Source of the DNA: Macrophomina tecta
Taxonomy: Eukaryota > Ascomycota > Dothideomycetes > Botryosphaeriales > Botryosphaeriaceae
Assembly: GCA_024180945.1 (NCBI GenBank)
Contig: JAKSGN010000035.1
Coordinates: forward strand, 558,001-622,000
Length of the DNA stretch: 64,000 nucleotides
Direction: 5' to 3'
In this document: in pieces, positions 10,843 to 21,948 of the stretch
How the letters are laid out: every line of letters begins with the position of its first letter
Numbering within the stretch: position 1 is the stretch's first letter
Notes under the pieces: generated by a model
Told to the model about the DNA's origin: nothing
The model's database searches: none
Seen by the model: only the letters and a program-made list of their open reading frames with translations
Translations under genes and position numbers: made by a program

Positions 10843-12154
10843 ATGGCAACGAAAACTCTGGAGGCCGCTTTCGAGCGCATCTCCATTAACAACGAGAACG
10901 AGGACATTCCTGGCAAGACCAGCTACAAGGCTAAGGTACGCTACTCCTTCAGCGCTACATGTGGCCATGCGCTGACAGCACCCAGGGCTCTTTGTCCACT
11001 GCGGCAAACCTCGCCGGCCTCAGCGCCACAACCAATGGCAGCCGCGTGAAGCTGCCTCTCCAGAGGCTTCAGCAGCCGAATATTCCCAAGTCATACAGCA
11101 GCAACACCATCGCTAAGATCACTCTCCCATCGCAAACAGCACAGCGCGAACGCACCGAGTCGCGCCCCTCGGACGAACTCTCCCACCGCAGTTCCGACAG
11201 TGCCCTCTACAAGCAGCCGACCACGCCCCGCCAATTCAACCTTAACATGTTCGAAATCGGCAAGCCCCTCGGCAAGGGCAAATTCGGCCGTGTCTATCTG
11301 GCCAAGGAGCGCCAATCCGGCTTCGTGTGCGCGCTCAAGGTGCTGCACAAGTCGGAGCTGCAGCAAGGCAAGGTCGAGAAGCAAGTGCGCCGCGAGATCG
11401 AAATTCAGTCGAACCTTGCACACCCCAACATCCTGCGTCTCTTTGGCCATTTCCACGATTCCAAGCGCATCTTCTTGATCCTCGAGTTCGCGGGCAAGGG
11501 CGAGCTGTACAAGCACTTGCGCAAGGAGCAGCGCTTCCCCGAGTGGAAGGCCGCCCAGTACATTGCTCAGATGGCTGGCGCGCTCAAGTACCTCCATAAG
11601 AAGAACATCATGCACCGTGACATCAAGCCTGAGAATATCCTCGTCGGCATCCACGGTGAGATCAAAATCTCAGATTTTGGCTGGAGTGTCCACGCGCCGA
11701 ACAAGCGTCGCAACACCATGTGCGGTACCCTGGACTACCTCCCCCCGGAGATGATCAAGCCCGGAAGCTCGGAGAACTTCTACAATGAGAAGGTTGATCT
11801 GTGGAGCTTGGGTGTTTTGACGTACGAATTCTTGGTTGGAGAGGCGCCGTTCGAGGATACCCCGGTCATGACCCAGCGCAGGATCGCGAGGGCCGAGATG
11901 ACCATTCCGAGCTTTGTGAGCCCCGAAGCTAGGGATCTTATTAAGAAAGTGAGTGCTATAGAGCGTTGCTTTCGTCTGTAATAGTGCGCTAACGTGGACT
12001 GTAGTTGCTTGTCTTGGACCCTGAAAAGCGTCTTCCCCTGGAAGAGGTCGAGAAGCACCCTTGGATCATTAAGCACTGCGTCAAGGGCGAGAGGAGCTAT
12101 CTGCGTACCTCTGGTTCAAGCAAGGGCCGGACAAGCGACAAGTCTGATGCTTGA
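10843..12154 (+). CDS. ARK1: Aurora-family serine/threonine kinase (Ipl1/Ark1 type)
   Basis: Exons are 10843-10935, 10986-11948 and 12005-12154, giving 401 residues. A basic, Ser-rich N-terminus (~118 residues) precedes one kinase domain: glycine loop [21 protein letters not shown]-binding lysine in CALKVLHK, catalytic loop [22 protein letters not shown], and the Aurora activation segment [16 protein letters not shown], whose threonine is the one expected to be autophosphorylated. It should act as the catalytic subunit of the chromosomal passenger complex at kinetochores and spindle midzone. Filamentous fungi usually have one Aurora, so it is the likely sole copy. Both introns (50 and 56 bp) are GT-AG. 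The short C-terminal tail ends [12 protein letters not shown]. Confidence 0.93.
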
Positions 12155-12522
12155 ATTGAGCGAATGGTAGCTTGTCGGGAATGTCCCGTTGGCGTTGCTG
12201 GCACCATATCATAATGCTGTTAGATATGATCTGGCAAGGCAAAGTGCTGAAGATGAGATGGTTTTAAGCGGGTGCAGGAGGTTTGGGTGTTTCTTTCCTT
12301 CATGAAGTCGGCGTTTGACTAGGGACGGGATTAGGGACACCATGGTATAGGAGGCATATGGCACGGAGTTTGAGGGACTTCAGGGAAGGAGTTGAACTGG
12401 TTTTGCGGTTTAAAACCCCACACGCCGCCGCTATGCAATAAGTAATGATACAAATTTCGGATATCCATCATCTTGAGTTTAAGAGCCTACGCCCTGCGCC
12501 AAGTACTGCTTCCGACCGCCGG
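12155..12522. other. Intergenic 3' region (Aurora kinase / ATP23)
   Basis: The flanking genes converge here. The stretch contains their 3' untranslated regions and nothing else recognisable. Confidence 0.5.
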
Positions 12523-13326
12523 TTACCTGTAGATCTCGTCGAATGGCCTTGTGTCTGTGAAGCAACTGTCCCAAACTTCATTCACCAGACGAGCTGCATG
12601 AACGTCGTCCTTGACACCCGGTCTCGCCATCAGAGACAGCGTAGCTCGCCGCCTGACACAGTCTTGCAGCTGGCTTGTAAAGCGCCATTGGTTTCTCGTG
12701 AAGAACTCGCGAGTGAATCTGCATTCTCCACTCAGAGTAGACGCGCGAATCTGCCATGATCTCCGTCAGCCACACATTTCCGACGAAGCTCGTCACCACC
12801 AAGAATATCTCCGCATGTCCACGATCGGACCCCGTAAACTTACCTCCGTGCAAGCCTGATGCCTCAAGTTCCACCGATCCACCTTGAACCTCAAGTAATC
12901 ATACGCATGCACCATCTCATGCGCAATCGTATCCTCCACATGCCCGCGATTGCGCATGTGGTTCGCGCAAATCAGGACCCCGTAATCCTGGTCGATGCCG
13001 CCCCCCTGCGCCGTTGTGCAGCGGCGGCAGCGCACATTGTGCGGACCCACATCGCCGCCCAGCTTGTTGATTTCCTCCCTCAAGAAGCGCACGATGGGCG
13101 AGTACTGGAAGAGCCAGTCGCGGTGCGCCTCGACGCGTGCGATATCGCGGTCTTCCCTGAGGATATCGCGCGTCTGGAAGTAGGCACGCCGCTCGTCGGG
13201 GGTGGCTTGCCCGGACAGGATGGAGAAGAAGGTGCGCCAGGTGTAGAAGCTGGGGTCAGGCTCGTCGGTCGTGGTGGTGGGTGGGCGCGGGACCGGTTTG
13301 GTTTCGGGGTCTATTGCTTCGGTCAT
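12523..13326 (-). CDS. ATP23: Mitochondrial inner-membrane metalloprotease Atp23
   Basis: Exons are 13326-12844 and 12750-12523 (93-bp intron), giving 236 residues. The protein has the Atp23 layout: [20 protein letters not shown] with paired cysteines, the zinc-protease motif HEMVH at residues 136-140, [20 protein letters not shown] across the splice, then [14 protein letters not shown] and the C-terminal [14 protein letters not shown], which is very conserved. In yeast Atp23 sits on the intermembrane-space side, processes the Atp6 precursor and separately helps assemble the ATP synthase Fo part. The N-terminus has no clear presequence, in keeping with import by the disulfide relay. It is divergent from PRO1, 303 bp between start codons. 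Confidence 0.95.
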
Positions 13327-13629
13327 GGCTGGAGGTTGGCGGTGTCCCGGTGGCAGAATCAGCAGTGGACTGGAGAGATTGATTTGGGCACCATGCAGAA
13401 GCCGTTGTCGTTGGGAGCTGTGAGATACAACTGACTGCCGGGTGATGGTCTGGTCCGCGGTAGGACGGGATCCTCCCGAGGGCGGTCAGTGAACTTTTCC
13501 CGGCATCGGCGAGTCATGTAGGGCGTGCGGCCCCAGAGCAATACAGTCACCTACTCTCGACAGGCAGCCTTGTTATATGACCCCACGCCCTGCCCCTTCG
13601 CCATTGATGCCGCCGACACCCTTTCCAAG
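13327..13629. promoter_or_regulatory. Shared promoter region of ATP23 and PRO1
   Basis: Divergent intergenic stretch of 303 bases between the two start codons. No clear TATA element is seen. Confidence 0.5.
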
Positions 13630-15143
13630 ATGAAGAAGCATCTGACAATAGTAATCAAGCTCGGTACAGCATCGCCTGTACAATACAAGCCCCGAATTCT
13701 ATCAAGACAAAAAAGTGCTAACTGCCTCGACCAGGCACGTCATCCATTGTGGATGAGAAGACCCACGAACCCCTTCTTTCGATCCTGAGCACGATAGTCG
13801 AGACGGCCGTGAAGCTACACAAAGATGGACACAGAGTAGTCCTCGTTTCGTCCGGCGCCATCGGGGTTGCGCTGAGACGAATGGACTTGCCCCGCCGCCC
13901 AAAACACCTCCCCAAGGTGCAGGCGCTGGCAGCAATCGGGCAGTGTCGTCTGATGAGCCTATGGGACCAGCTGTTCGCACACATGAACCAGCCTGTTGCC
14001 CAGATCTTGCTCACGCGCAACGACATCGCGGATCGAACACAATACCTGAACGCGCAAAACACCTTCCACGAGCTGCTGCACATGGGCGTAATCCCCATCG
14101 TGAACGAGAACGACACGCTAGCTGTCACTGAAATCAAGTTCGGCGACAACGACACACTCTCGGCCATCACAGCAGGCATGGTGCAGGCAGACTACCTATT
14201 CCTCATGACGGACGTTGACTGCCTCTACGACAAGAACCCACGCACGAACCCGGACGCGAAGCCCATCGAGGTCGTCGAGGACATCGCAGACCTGGTCGCC
14301 GACGTCTCGAGCGCCGGCTCGTCCCTAGGCACAGGCGGCATGTCGACCAAGATCGTCGCTGCGCGGCTCGCCACTTCCGCGGGCGTGACTACGGTGATAA
14401 CGCGCTCATCCAAGCCTGGCAATATCGCCGCCATCGTCAAGTACGCTGAAGCGCAAAAGGCGCTCCAAGCTTCGCTCGCCTCGAGCCAGCACTCGCTCGG
14501 TGATACAACAATGCCAGACAGCACCACCCAATTCGCCGAGAAGGCCGCAACGCCCGCCCTCTCTTCCAGCACGGACGCCGCCTCCGCTCCCGCAGCAGCA
14601 ACGATGACGACGCAAGACGACATCCTCGACCCGGCCAGCGGACTCACCGCGCCGCTGCACACGCGGTTCCTCCCGCAGGATCACGCCATCCGCGACCGCT
14701 ACTTCTGGCTGCTGCATGGCCTGGCCCCGCACGGTAACCTGTACATCGACGAGGGCGCGTACCGCGCGCTGGCCGACAAGGCTGGCCTGCTGCCCGTTGG
14801 CATCGTCGACTGCGACGGGCACTTCCACCAGCAGGAGGCCGTGCGGCTGGTTGTCGTCAAGCGGTCCCCCTCCTCAACGGACTCCAAGCGCGCGTCTGCC
14901 AGCGCGGATACACTGGCCAGCGGATTCGAGAAGGAGGATCCCGCGCCGGTGGAGGTGGGTAGGGCAGTGGTGAATTACTCGGCGGCGGAGATTAAGAGGA
15001 TTAGGGGACTGAAGAGTACGGAGATTCATAACGTGCTGGGATATGCGGATAGCGAGTATGTTGCGTTTAGGGAGAATGTGGCATTTTTCAGGGTCGAGAG
15101 GAGTAGGCCGACGACGCCGGGGCTGCCGGCGGACGCTGCGTAG
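13630..15143 (+). CDS. PRO1: Glutamate 5-kinase with C-terminal PUA domain
   Basis: Exons are 13630-13663 (34 nt) and 13735-15143, giving 480 residues; the 71-bp intron has a good branch site (GCTAAC) near 13717. The amino-acid kinase domain shows KLGTSSIVDE, VLVSSGAIGVALRRMDL, KVQALAAIGQCRLMSLWD, IPIVNENDTLAVTEIKFGDN and TDVDCLYDKNPR. A PUA domain follows (FLPQDHAIRDRYFWLLHG, LPVGIVDCDGHF, GRAVVNYSAAEIKRIRGLKS). Between them lies a ~60-residue Ala/Ser/Thr-rich linker. The enzyme phosphorylates L-glutamate in the first, feedback-controlled step of cytosolic proline synthesis. The start is the first in-frame ATG; upstream only a GTG is in frame. Confidence 0.95.
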
Positions 15144-15949
15144 GGGAGTCGATGTGGGATTTTTGGGCGTCTACATATAAGCAGACATTTTTCGGAGGAT
15201 ACTACCGAATTGGTACGGCAGATTGGTTTCGATTGGACCGGTCCCTTTGCAAAACCGTTTGAAGTGATGCTGATGTTTGTGGAATCGTGATCCGAAGTTC
15301 AAAGTGAGCTTTTTGGTAATCCGGAACGGACACTGGTATTCGTCAATAGGACCTTCCGATAGGTGAGGCTTATTGACAAGACTATTGTTCATGATTAGGT
15401 CTTTGAGTTCAAACCGCGCACAAGCGGCATATGCTCCTTATTGTTCGAGCCCGGATAATACTGCAGGGTTCATCAAGAAGCGAAAATGCACACGGGCTAC
15501 GTAGATGAAGTTCGCTGTGCTCTCTAGAGCGACCAACGATACCTGAGGTGAGGTCATGATGTGGTCTCAGGTGCATAGCCTTGAAAACTCACATGTAGAG
15601 GACCCTATGCCGGCTTTTCTGTCAGATTGGATAGTCTGTGCTTCTTTTGATAATCAACAAGACAGTAATCAGGAGGGCTGTGAGTCATTATTTGCGGTCG
15701 GATGAACTGGACAATCTCCTTTCAAGCGGAGTCGTGGATGACGGGATCACAGTCGGTCATATCAAGGGTCTTGTTTTGGTACAATTGCTGTATTTACAGC
15801 AGCCAATCATATCTGGCCGTAGCCAAGGCAACCGGGGTTTCTCCCATTCGAGTTCTATCCGTCATCGCTCGATAGGCAGGCGCTGAGAGCCATCAAACGG
15901 GGAATCCACTCTCTTCATGTGCCGGACAAGATCATGCAAGGTGCTTCTT
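15144..15949. other. Intergenic region (PRO1 / ATP19)
   Basis: About 800 bases between two convergent genes. A GTTCGAGCCC string at 15443 recalls a tRNA B box, but no matching A box or cloverleaf was found. No gene is supported. Confidence 0.45.
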
Positions 15950-16425
15950 CTAGTGTTTCGAGTCCTTGCCTTCCGCTTCCTTCAGGAATTCCCTGCATTG
16001 GTGTATTAGCAACGGGCGCTTCAATTGACGTGGAAGTATCTCTGGCGAGTAACGGGATACTGCGCCGACACCCCCCAGATAGATGTTCGGTAGGCATACT
16101 GGATGAAGTTCTCCTCGTCCTTGCTGGAGGCGTTGATCGGAGGAGTGGTGGTGGTGGTCTTCTTGCTGCCGCCGGTGGCCGCAAAGATACCGCCAAAGAG
16201 CGTGCCGAGGACACCCATAGCGAGCTACAAATGACACATTGATTAGAATTGGGCATGGTCGCGGGTAGTAGTCCTCGAATGGATTGTGGCTAGGTGAAGC
16301 GCAATCGGAGCTGGGCCAGCGGAAGACTGAGGTGGGAGACGAGACGCAGATGGACGGGTGGACGAGGGGCTACGTACGACGTGGGAGCCGACCTTGCGGC
16401 CAGCGAGCTCGTAGTAGACGACCAT
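15950..16425 (-). CDS. ATP19: Mitochondrial ATP synthase subunit K (Atp19)
   Basis: A 71-residue protein in three exons: 16425-16378, 16224-16100 and 15992-15950. It reads MVVYYELAGRKVGSHVLAMG, then one hydrophobic segment (LGTLFGGIFAAT), GGSKKTTTTT, and the tail DEENFIQEFLKEAEGKDSKH. This matches the small Fo-associated subunit K/Atp19, which in yeast is peripheral and linked to dimerisation of F1Fo. Both introns (153 and 107 bp) are large relative to the exons, so no long ORF reveals the gene. The run of five Thr after the membrane segment is unusual. It is divergent from the MTP18-like gene, 340 bp between start codons, and both products are predicted for the inner membrane. Confidence 0.85.
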
Positions 16426-16765
16426 ATTTGCTGGGGGTGGAGAGGCGATGGGGTTGCGGCGGGTTGACGGGTGCAATTGATGGGAATGCCAGAGCTCTGG
16501 ACGGGACGTCTTCGCTCTTTCGTCTGCGCCCGCTCCGCGCCTGCTCCAAAGAATTGCATCACGTGACGGTGCCAGCCACAACCGCGCCACAGTGGCACAG
16601 CTGTCTCTGGCGTCACTGTTGCGCGAATACCAACCCCGGTCGTGCTCACGAATCCACTCGCTCGGATTACTGGAAGTCGCTCGGCTCTCTCGCATTCCAC
16701 GATACATAAATCGCGCATCGCTTGCTTCGCTAGACTCTGGTACTGCTCCGTACCATTCGCCCAAA
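16426..16765. promoter_or_regulatory. Shared promoter region of ATP19 and the MTP18-like gene
   Basis: A 340-bp divergent intergenic stretch between two genes for mitochondrial inner-membrane proteins. It includes CACGTGAC near 16560, a possible bHLH-type site. Confidence 0.45.
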
Positions 16766-17768
16766 ATGCCCAAAGACGACGATTTCAGTGATATCCCGCG
16801 CGAGCGCAATGAACCACGCCCGGACTTCAGCAAGCAACCGATTCCGCGCAAAAAGCTACCGCCTTCGATCCAGGAAACTCTCAACGATGAGGAGAAGCTC
16901 TGGGAGGCATTATACGAGGGCCAGTACGTCTTCTCCTCTCTCTTTCTCCTGCTGAAGCCCTTATCATTGACCGGGGTCAATCCGTCACAGCTCCGGCGAA
17001 TCTACCGATTCCAACATCCGCTATGCTGCCTACGCCTCCCGTATCCGTACGATCCTCATGTCTGCGCACCGTTATGTAGCCTACACATCAGATATCGGAG
17101 AGTCCTTCCGTCCTGTTGCGCACCCATACCTCGTCAAGGGCGCCTACGGCGTTTCGTGGGCATATCTTGCGGGCGATGTGGGATATGAGGGCTATAAAGC
17201 CTACCTCCGCAATCAGCGCACGATCTACGGAGAGAACTGGGAGAAGCCCATCACCAGCTCTGACAAAAACGCACCGGCACAGCCGGAATCGCAGAAACTT
17301 GGACCGGGCATCACGGGCGGCGAACAGAAGCAGCAGTTGCAGCCTATTGGCAAGGTTTCGCCATTGGAAGATTACAGGACGGTCATGGCGCAAAGGGCGA
17401 TATTCCAGGGAGTGGCGTCCATGGGGCTGCCAGCATTTACGATTCATTCCGCGGTCAAGTATTCGGGTAGGGCACTGAAGAACCACAAGAATCCGAAGGT
17501 TCGAACGTGGGGTCCGATCGGGGTAAGTTGCGCTATCCTCCCCTCCTTAGCTCTTTAGCTGACTAGCACATAGCTTGGTCTGGCTATTGTCCCTTTCTTG
17601 CCCTATATATTTGATGAGCCGGTTGAGAAGGCGGTGGAATGGACGTTCCACAAGACTATCGAGACTATCTATGGCCACGACGCAGTTGCTGGTAGGCCTG
17701 TTGTGGGCCAGCAAGAATTGCGCCAAGCTGAGTCGAAAGCCGGTGCAAAAAAAGAGAAGGAACTCTAA
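16766..17768 (+). CDS. MTP18 / mitochondrial fission process protein 1 family
   Basis: Exons are 16766-16923, 16991-17522 and 17574-17768, giving 294 residues. After a charged N-terminus come SNIRYAAYASRIRTI, RYVAYTSDIGESFRP, VAHPYLVKGAYGVSWAY and VGYEGYKAYLRN, then RAIFQGVASMGLPAFTIHS, the hydrophobic LGLAIVPFLPYIFDEPVEKA and EWTFHKTIETIYG. This order of segments is that of the MTP18/MTFP1 family, an integral protein of the mitochondrial inner membrane involved in fission in animals. The fungal member has extra N- and C-terminal stretches; animal MTFP1 is about 166 residues. The function in fungi is inferred by family only. It shares a promoter region with ATP19. Confidence 0.82.
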
Positions 17769-19299
17769 ACTGTGTAGGACGATAGAGGCCTAGCATCTTC
17801 AGATGCTGTAGAATTTTCAAGGCGAGAGGAGTAAGTGCCCGTTACGAATGCAAGCATTGCCCTGAGCACGTTGGAGTTAGGCGGGGAGAGCTTTCTTTTT
17901 CATTTTCTTCTCAACATCTATTTGTATACTTCGCACCCCACTTTGTAGCCGCCAAATGGCACAAACGAGTAAACATTGGAGCATCAGGCTCACAACCGAA
18001 AAGCTGATGCTTCGGCAAGGCGCTTACCTCAGCATGCAGGCAGGTGTCAGCGGCAGCCAGAGCGGCCAGTTGAACGGACACTACTACAGCCTCGCACTAG
18101 GTACCTAGCCTCTGGACCTCTCAATAACGAATTAATCAAAATGTTGCCCAGACGGTCAAAGACGGGCTATACTGGGTTCCTCGGAGATGAAGACATATTT
18201 TCTATGGGCTCTATCATCCTTCATTGCCCGAATCATAGTTAACTGGAACACCTTTAACAGATACGCAGCTCGAAGGCTCCGAGTACGGTTTTATTTCGAA
18301 AGACCAGAGAGTCCAGCTAATTCATTAGTCTATTCTTGAGTACCTCCACCAACATTAATTTCCCAGTTCGACTTCCTGTAATTCAAATATCCCTACTGGA
18401 TCCGGCCATACTGAAGCCTTACAATTCTGCCTCCTTTATCTGGTTGTGAAAAAATCAGTACACTTTCCGAAACTAAGGACAAGCCCCACTCGCGTGCTTT
18501 GCTGGGGTTTCCACGTCTTGAATACTCAATCGCTTATCTTATAAATCATTTGAAGCTCGCATAAACCACTGGAGCTGATCAATCGGAAATCCATAACCTG
18601 TTCTATCAGCGACTTGATAAAACTTTTCTCGAAAGCAGTATAGGGTTGCAATAAACGACCACTCATCAGGACACCAACCTCGATTCAACCCCGCCTGCCT
18701 CATTTTGTTTCAAACATTGGCCTAAAGAGTAAGCTTAGCCCTGCGTGGGATTTCATGATACACAGGAAAAGGCATTGCGAAATACTTGGCAGAGGCTGTT
18801 GTGTTGCTTCTCACAGACACAAGAATCTGCCTTTTACCAGCCATGGATGACCAGGGCGAAGCCGACGGCGATTTTGTTCGTGATGGTATCATCAATTTCC
18901 CGTTGGCTGAAGGTTTATTGTCTAAACCCGATGAGGCTCGACGTCTCTTTTTCACACGCTGGAAGAAGAAGAAGCGTATGTGTCCATCGTTGTCTGGGAT
19001 TCTACAGAAAAGTGCTTTTTCGCAAATATCCTCGGCAGGCTTCGTTCAGGTGGTCTCAGTAAGTCTTGTCAACAGCCAAACCCTGATAGAAGCGTGCTTG
19101 ATTTGAACCGGTCTGCTAAAAATCATCACACGTTCCGCCCGTCGCACTCTGCGCCACTAAATCCAGGAACGCCAACGAACCACTCCCTGGACATAACTCA
19201 GCCGTCCCAACTTCATCTTTCAGAACCGTAAATCTCGTCTCGTAGCTGAGCGAACTTGCCATCAGTACCTCCGCATCATCCCCAAGGGAACATAACGAC
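17769..19299. other. Gene-poor intergenic region
   Basis: About 1.5 kb, AT-richer than its flanks, between the MTP18-like gene and the secreted-protein gene. A stretch near 18780-18980 is open in several frames for 60-100 codons, but no splice model or family could be supported. It may hold a decayed gene. Confidence 0.4.
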
Positions 19300-20025
19300 T
19301 TACACCGTGGCCCCGCAACTCCCGTTAACATAGTGCGCCTTTGCCAGACCCTGGACCGCAAATGTCTTATTTGTTGACGTTTCGCTGCTTACCCTGGTCA
19401 CATTGGGAAAGTGCTGCGAAGAGCATCAGCTATGGTAAGGAAAAAAAAAAAAAAAAGTCGAGCATAGTAGCAAGGCATAAGGAGTGGCATACGTAGTTGA
19501 TTATGCAATCTCCACTGCAGATGGTCTCCTTGAACGTGGCAATTTGGTCTGCGCCGGTAAAGTTCTGGACGGGGCCCATGGCGATAGTGGCGTTGGGAGC
19601 GAAGAAGGCTACGAAATCCGTGGTCGTGGTGGTGTTGCCTTCGGCAGCGACGTAGAACCTGGAGCATGTTCAATTTTCCGACTGTTCCATAGGGTTATGC
19701 CTTCTTGTTTTCAGGGGTAGTAAAGCATGTATGTAGTTCATGGAGTAGCAGGTGTTTTCCTGAAGACGACTGTGATCTTTCTGGGCAGCTAATCTCCTTT
19801 CTTTTTATTTGTTCAAACGGCACCGTAGGTCTGGTTTTTGCCAGGAAGAAGTCAATATAGAAACACTTACTTTTCAACGAAGTTCCCAAACGTAGCATCA
19901 ACCCCCTTCGCCGGGCTGTAGTATGTCATGTTGATTGCCACAACCGACTGGCAGCACATGCCCACAGCCAGCGCTACAACCGCCAACGTCCTTCCACTTC
20001 CAATTGCAGCAGTCAAGGTCTTCAT
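19300..20025 (-). CDS. Small secreted glycoprotein, possibly NTF2/SnoaL-like
   Basis: Exons are 20025-19871, 19658-19493 and 19413-19300, giving 144 residues. A signal peptide (TLAVVALAVGMCCQSVVAIN) is followed by a compact domain with seven N-glycosylation sequons (NMT, NTT, NAT, NFT, NVT, NKT, NGS). The pattern FYVAAEGNTTTTTDFVAFFA, then VQNFTGADQIATFKETICSG and FAVQGLAKAHYVNGSCGATV suggests the alpha+beta cone of NTF2/SnoaL-like proteins, by eye only. Cysteines near CSGDC and SCG could pair. Small size, secretion and lack of a known enzyme motif make it effector-like; it could equally be a cell-surface enzyme. The second intron carries a T16 tract (transcript sense), and a TATA-like box lies about 80 bases upstream. 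Confidence 0.68.
19441..19456 (-). repeat. T16 tract (transcript sense) inside an intron
   Basis: Sixteen A on the + strand, read as T16 in the minus-strand transcript, within intron 2 of the small secreted protein and 27 bases before its last exon. Confidence 0.9.
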
Positions 20026-20741
20026 TTTCGAATTTTGTGAAAACGTTTTGGTTCCGCCGGTCCGTCGTAAGGTAGTGCTAAGAACAAAGGCATCGGCCGC
20101 CTTATAAACACCCACCCACACAGAAGAAGCACGCTCCCCTCGGTCCACGCAAGGCACCGAAGATCCAGGTACACGCACTGCGCCCCATTTCTAAGTCCGG
20201 CTTTGCAAGTCCAGGGCCTAGTCGGAAAAGCCGAAACCACGGACCTAACTTTAGGAGGGCCTTCAGATGCGAACCATCGGCAAGTGGGGGGAGAAGCAAC
20301 GGGCCGAGACAAAAAGATACCGTGTAAGTGCTCGGGACCATCCATTATACGAGAAATGGTGCGTGCGCAGGTAGTGATTCGAGCACCGTATCGGCGTATA
20401 ATACGTTGATTGGACTGAGTCGCCTGGACACTGGTACTATCCCGAAGTTCTCGGGACAAGGCAAGCCTTACTTCTTTCAGTAATATTTACGATACGGCTA
20501 GAGTGTGCGGGCCAAGAGACCGCCTGATCGGTCTAAGATGGTTCATATGCCTATTGCGCTTTTATCTATCCACGCCATTAGCTCTACGCAAAATATGTTC
20601 TCCAGCGCCAACATTTGCAGAAGAAGATGCTCGATACCATACGCTTTGGACCCCCTCTCATATGCCTCATGTGTCGTTCTCTCCAAATCATGTTGCCATA
20701 ACCAACTTGCCTTCCAGGACCCTTCCCACAACCTTTACATC
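20026..20741. other. Intergenic region upstream of the secreted protein
   Basis: About 700 bases holding the promoter of the small secreted protein and the 3' end of the next gene. A TATA-like box lies at 20102-20108. No gene is seen. Confidence 0.45.
20102..20108 (-). promoter_or_regulatory. TATA-like box upstream of the small secreted protein
   Basis: On the minus strand the sequence reads TTTATAA about 77-83 bases before the ATG at 20025, a usual position for a regulated fungal promoter. Confidence 0.45.
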
Positions 20742-21948
20742 TCAATCTCTCTTTCCACCCGCATACCCATATCCACCACCGACGCCCAACCCATACCCAT
20801 TATACCCCCTCCCACTCTCAACTCCAATCGCCCTATCCTTTCCATACCTCTTCAACCTTCTCGGCAGCTCCACGCCCCTAAACCACGCAAAGCACACCGC
20901 CGTCGCCGCGCCGGCGCTCAGCATGCAATAAACGATCGTACTCATATACACATGGCCCCCGACGCCACTCCACTGACTCGGCAGCACGGGGCTCGGATAC
21001 CACCTCACGCTGAGCTTCAACGCCAAACTATCCCCAATCACGATCTTAGTGTTACGCGACGCGTGCGAGACGCTGTAGGCGGTGGCGGCGTCAATGGTGC
21101 CGGGAGCGACGGCGCGCGGCGCGGCGTGGATGAGGACGTTGAGGTGGTTCGAGATGTGCAGGTGCGGGAGCTGCAGCGTGCCCGTCAGGCCGATGATGAG
21201 GGGCGTGTAGGCGGCGCTCTGGGCGCCCATGGCGCCGCTCTTTTCCGACACGGCGTCGACGCTGTATTCGCTGGAGGAGACTTCTCCATCGGGGGAGGAT
21301 TTCGAGGTGTGGAGGGGTCGCGACGGGATGCGGCAGGTGAGCGGGGCGTCGTTGTGGACGTAGAATTCGAGTAGGTGGTACAAGGGGTCGGAGATGAAAT
21401 CGATGGTGCAGTTCATGTCTGATTGAAGGGAAAAGAGCGAAAAAAAAGGAGTCAGCTTTCGAAGCACATGTCTGGACGGTTGTGCCCTGAGGACCGCATG
21501 TGAGATACGTACCTTTCTCAATACCAAAGTAGAGCTCCAGAGGCTTGCCCGTCTCGTTGCAGACTGGGAAGGGGATGTACTGGAGCTGACCCGACGCGTC
21601 TGTGATCTGTGTGGCGGTCGCGCATCAGTCACCATATTTCCGACTCTGTTTAAACTCTCTTCCTATCCGCTGGTTCATTCGGTGCGAGGGCAAGGAAGCG
21701 CGCGTACATGTTCACCGGTGTCGCTGTTGGCCATGATCAGTACAGGTTCGGCGCAACATGACGTCGTATCGAGCAGCTACTCACATGGTCCTATTCAGGC
21801 AGGTAACCGGAACTGCGTCGCCCACTGCATATCCGCGCGCTTCTATGGGTTTCAAGGGCTCTTGGCTGGAGACGGCATGCGCCAGGTTCAGGTAGAAACT
21901 GAGTAGTAGGGATAGCGCCAGGCGCAGGGAAAGGGCGCGCGAGGCCAT
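20742..21948 (-). CDS. Conserved membrane glycoprotein of unknown function
   Basis: Four exons: 21948-21785, 21723-21708 (only 16 nt), 21606-21513 and 21418-20742, giving 316 residues. There is a signal peptide (SLRLALSLLLSFYLNLAHA), a lumenal part with Cys residues and sequons (VPVTCLNRTIDTGEH, PFPVCNETGKPLELYFG, MNCTIDFISDPLYHLLEFYV), and one hydrophobic segment near the end (GGHVYMSTIVYCMLSAGAAT) before a basic, Gly/Tyr-rich tail. This is the layout of a type I membrane protein of the secretory pathway. I recall similar unnamed proteins across Pezizomycotina, but no function is known to me. The microexon is needed to join frames and restores TIDTGEHITDASG. Confidence 0.7.

Noticed and set aside
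15443..15452. GTTCGAGCCC, like a tRNA B box
   Set aside because: No A box at the right distance and no acceptor stem could be drawn.
12523..17768. Idea that ATP23-PRO1-ATP19-MTP18 form an operon-like unit
   Set aside because: The genes are on both strands with their own promoters; only linkage, not co-transcription, is supported.
20505..21374. 289-codon + strand frame
   Set aside because: Antisense of the membrane glycoprotein exon 4; the minus-strand model has signal peptide, sequons and membrane segment.
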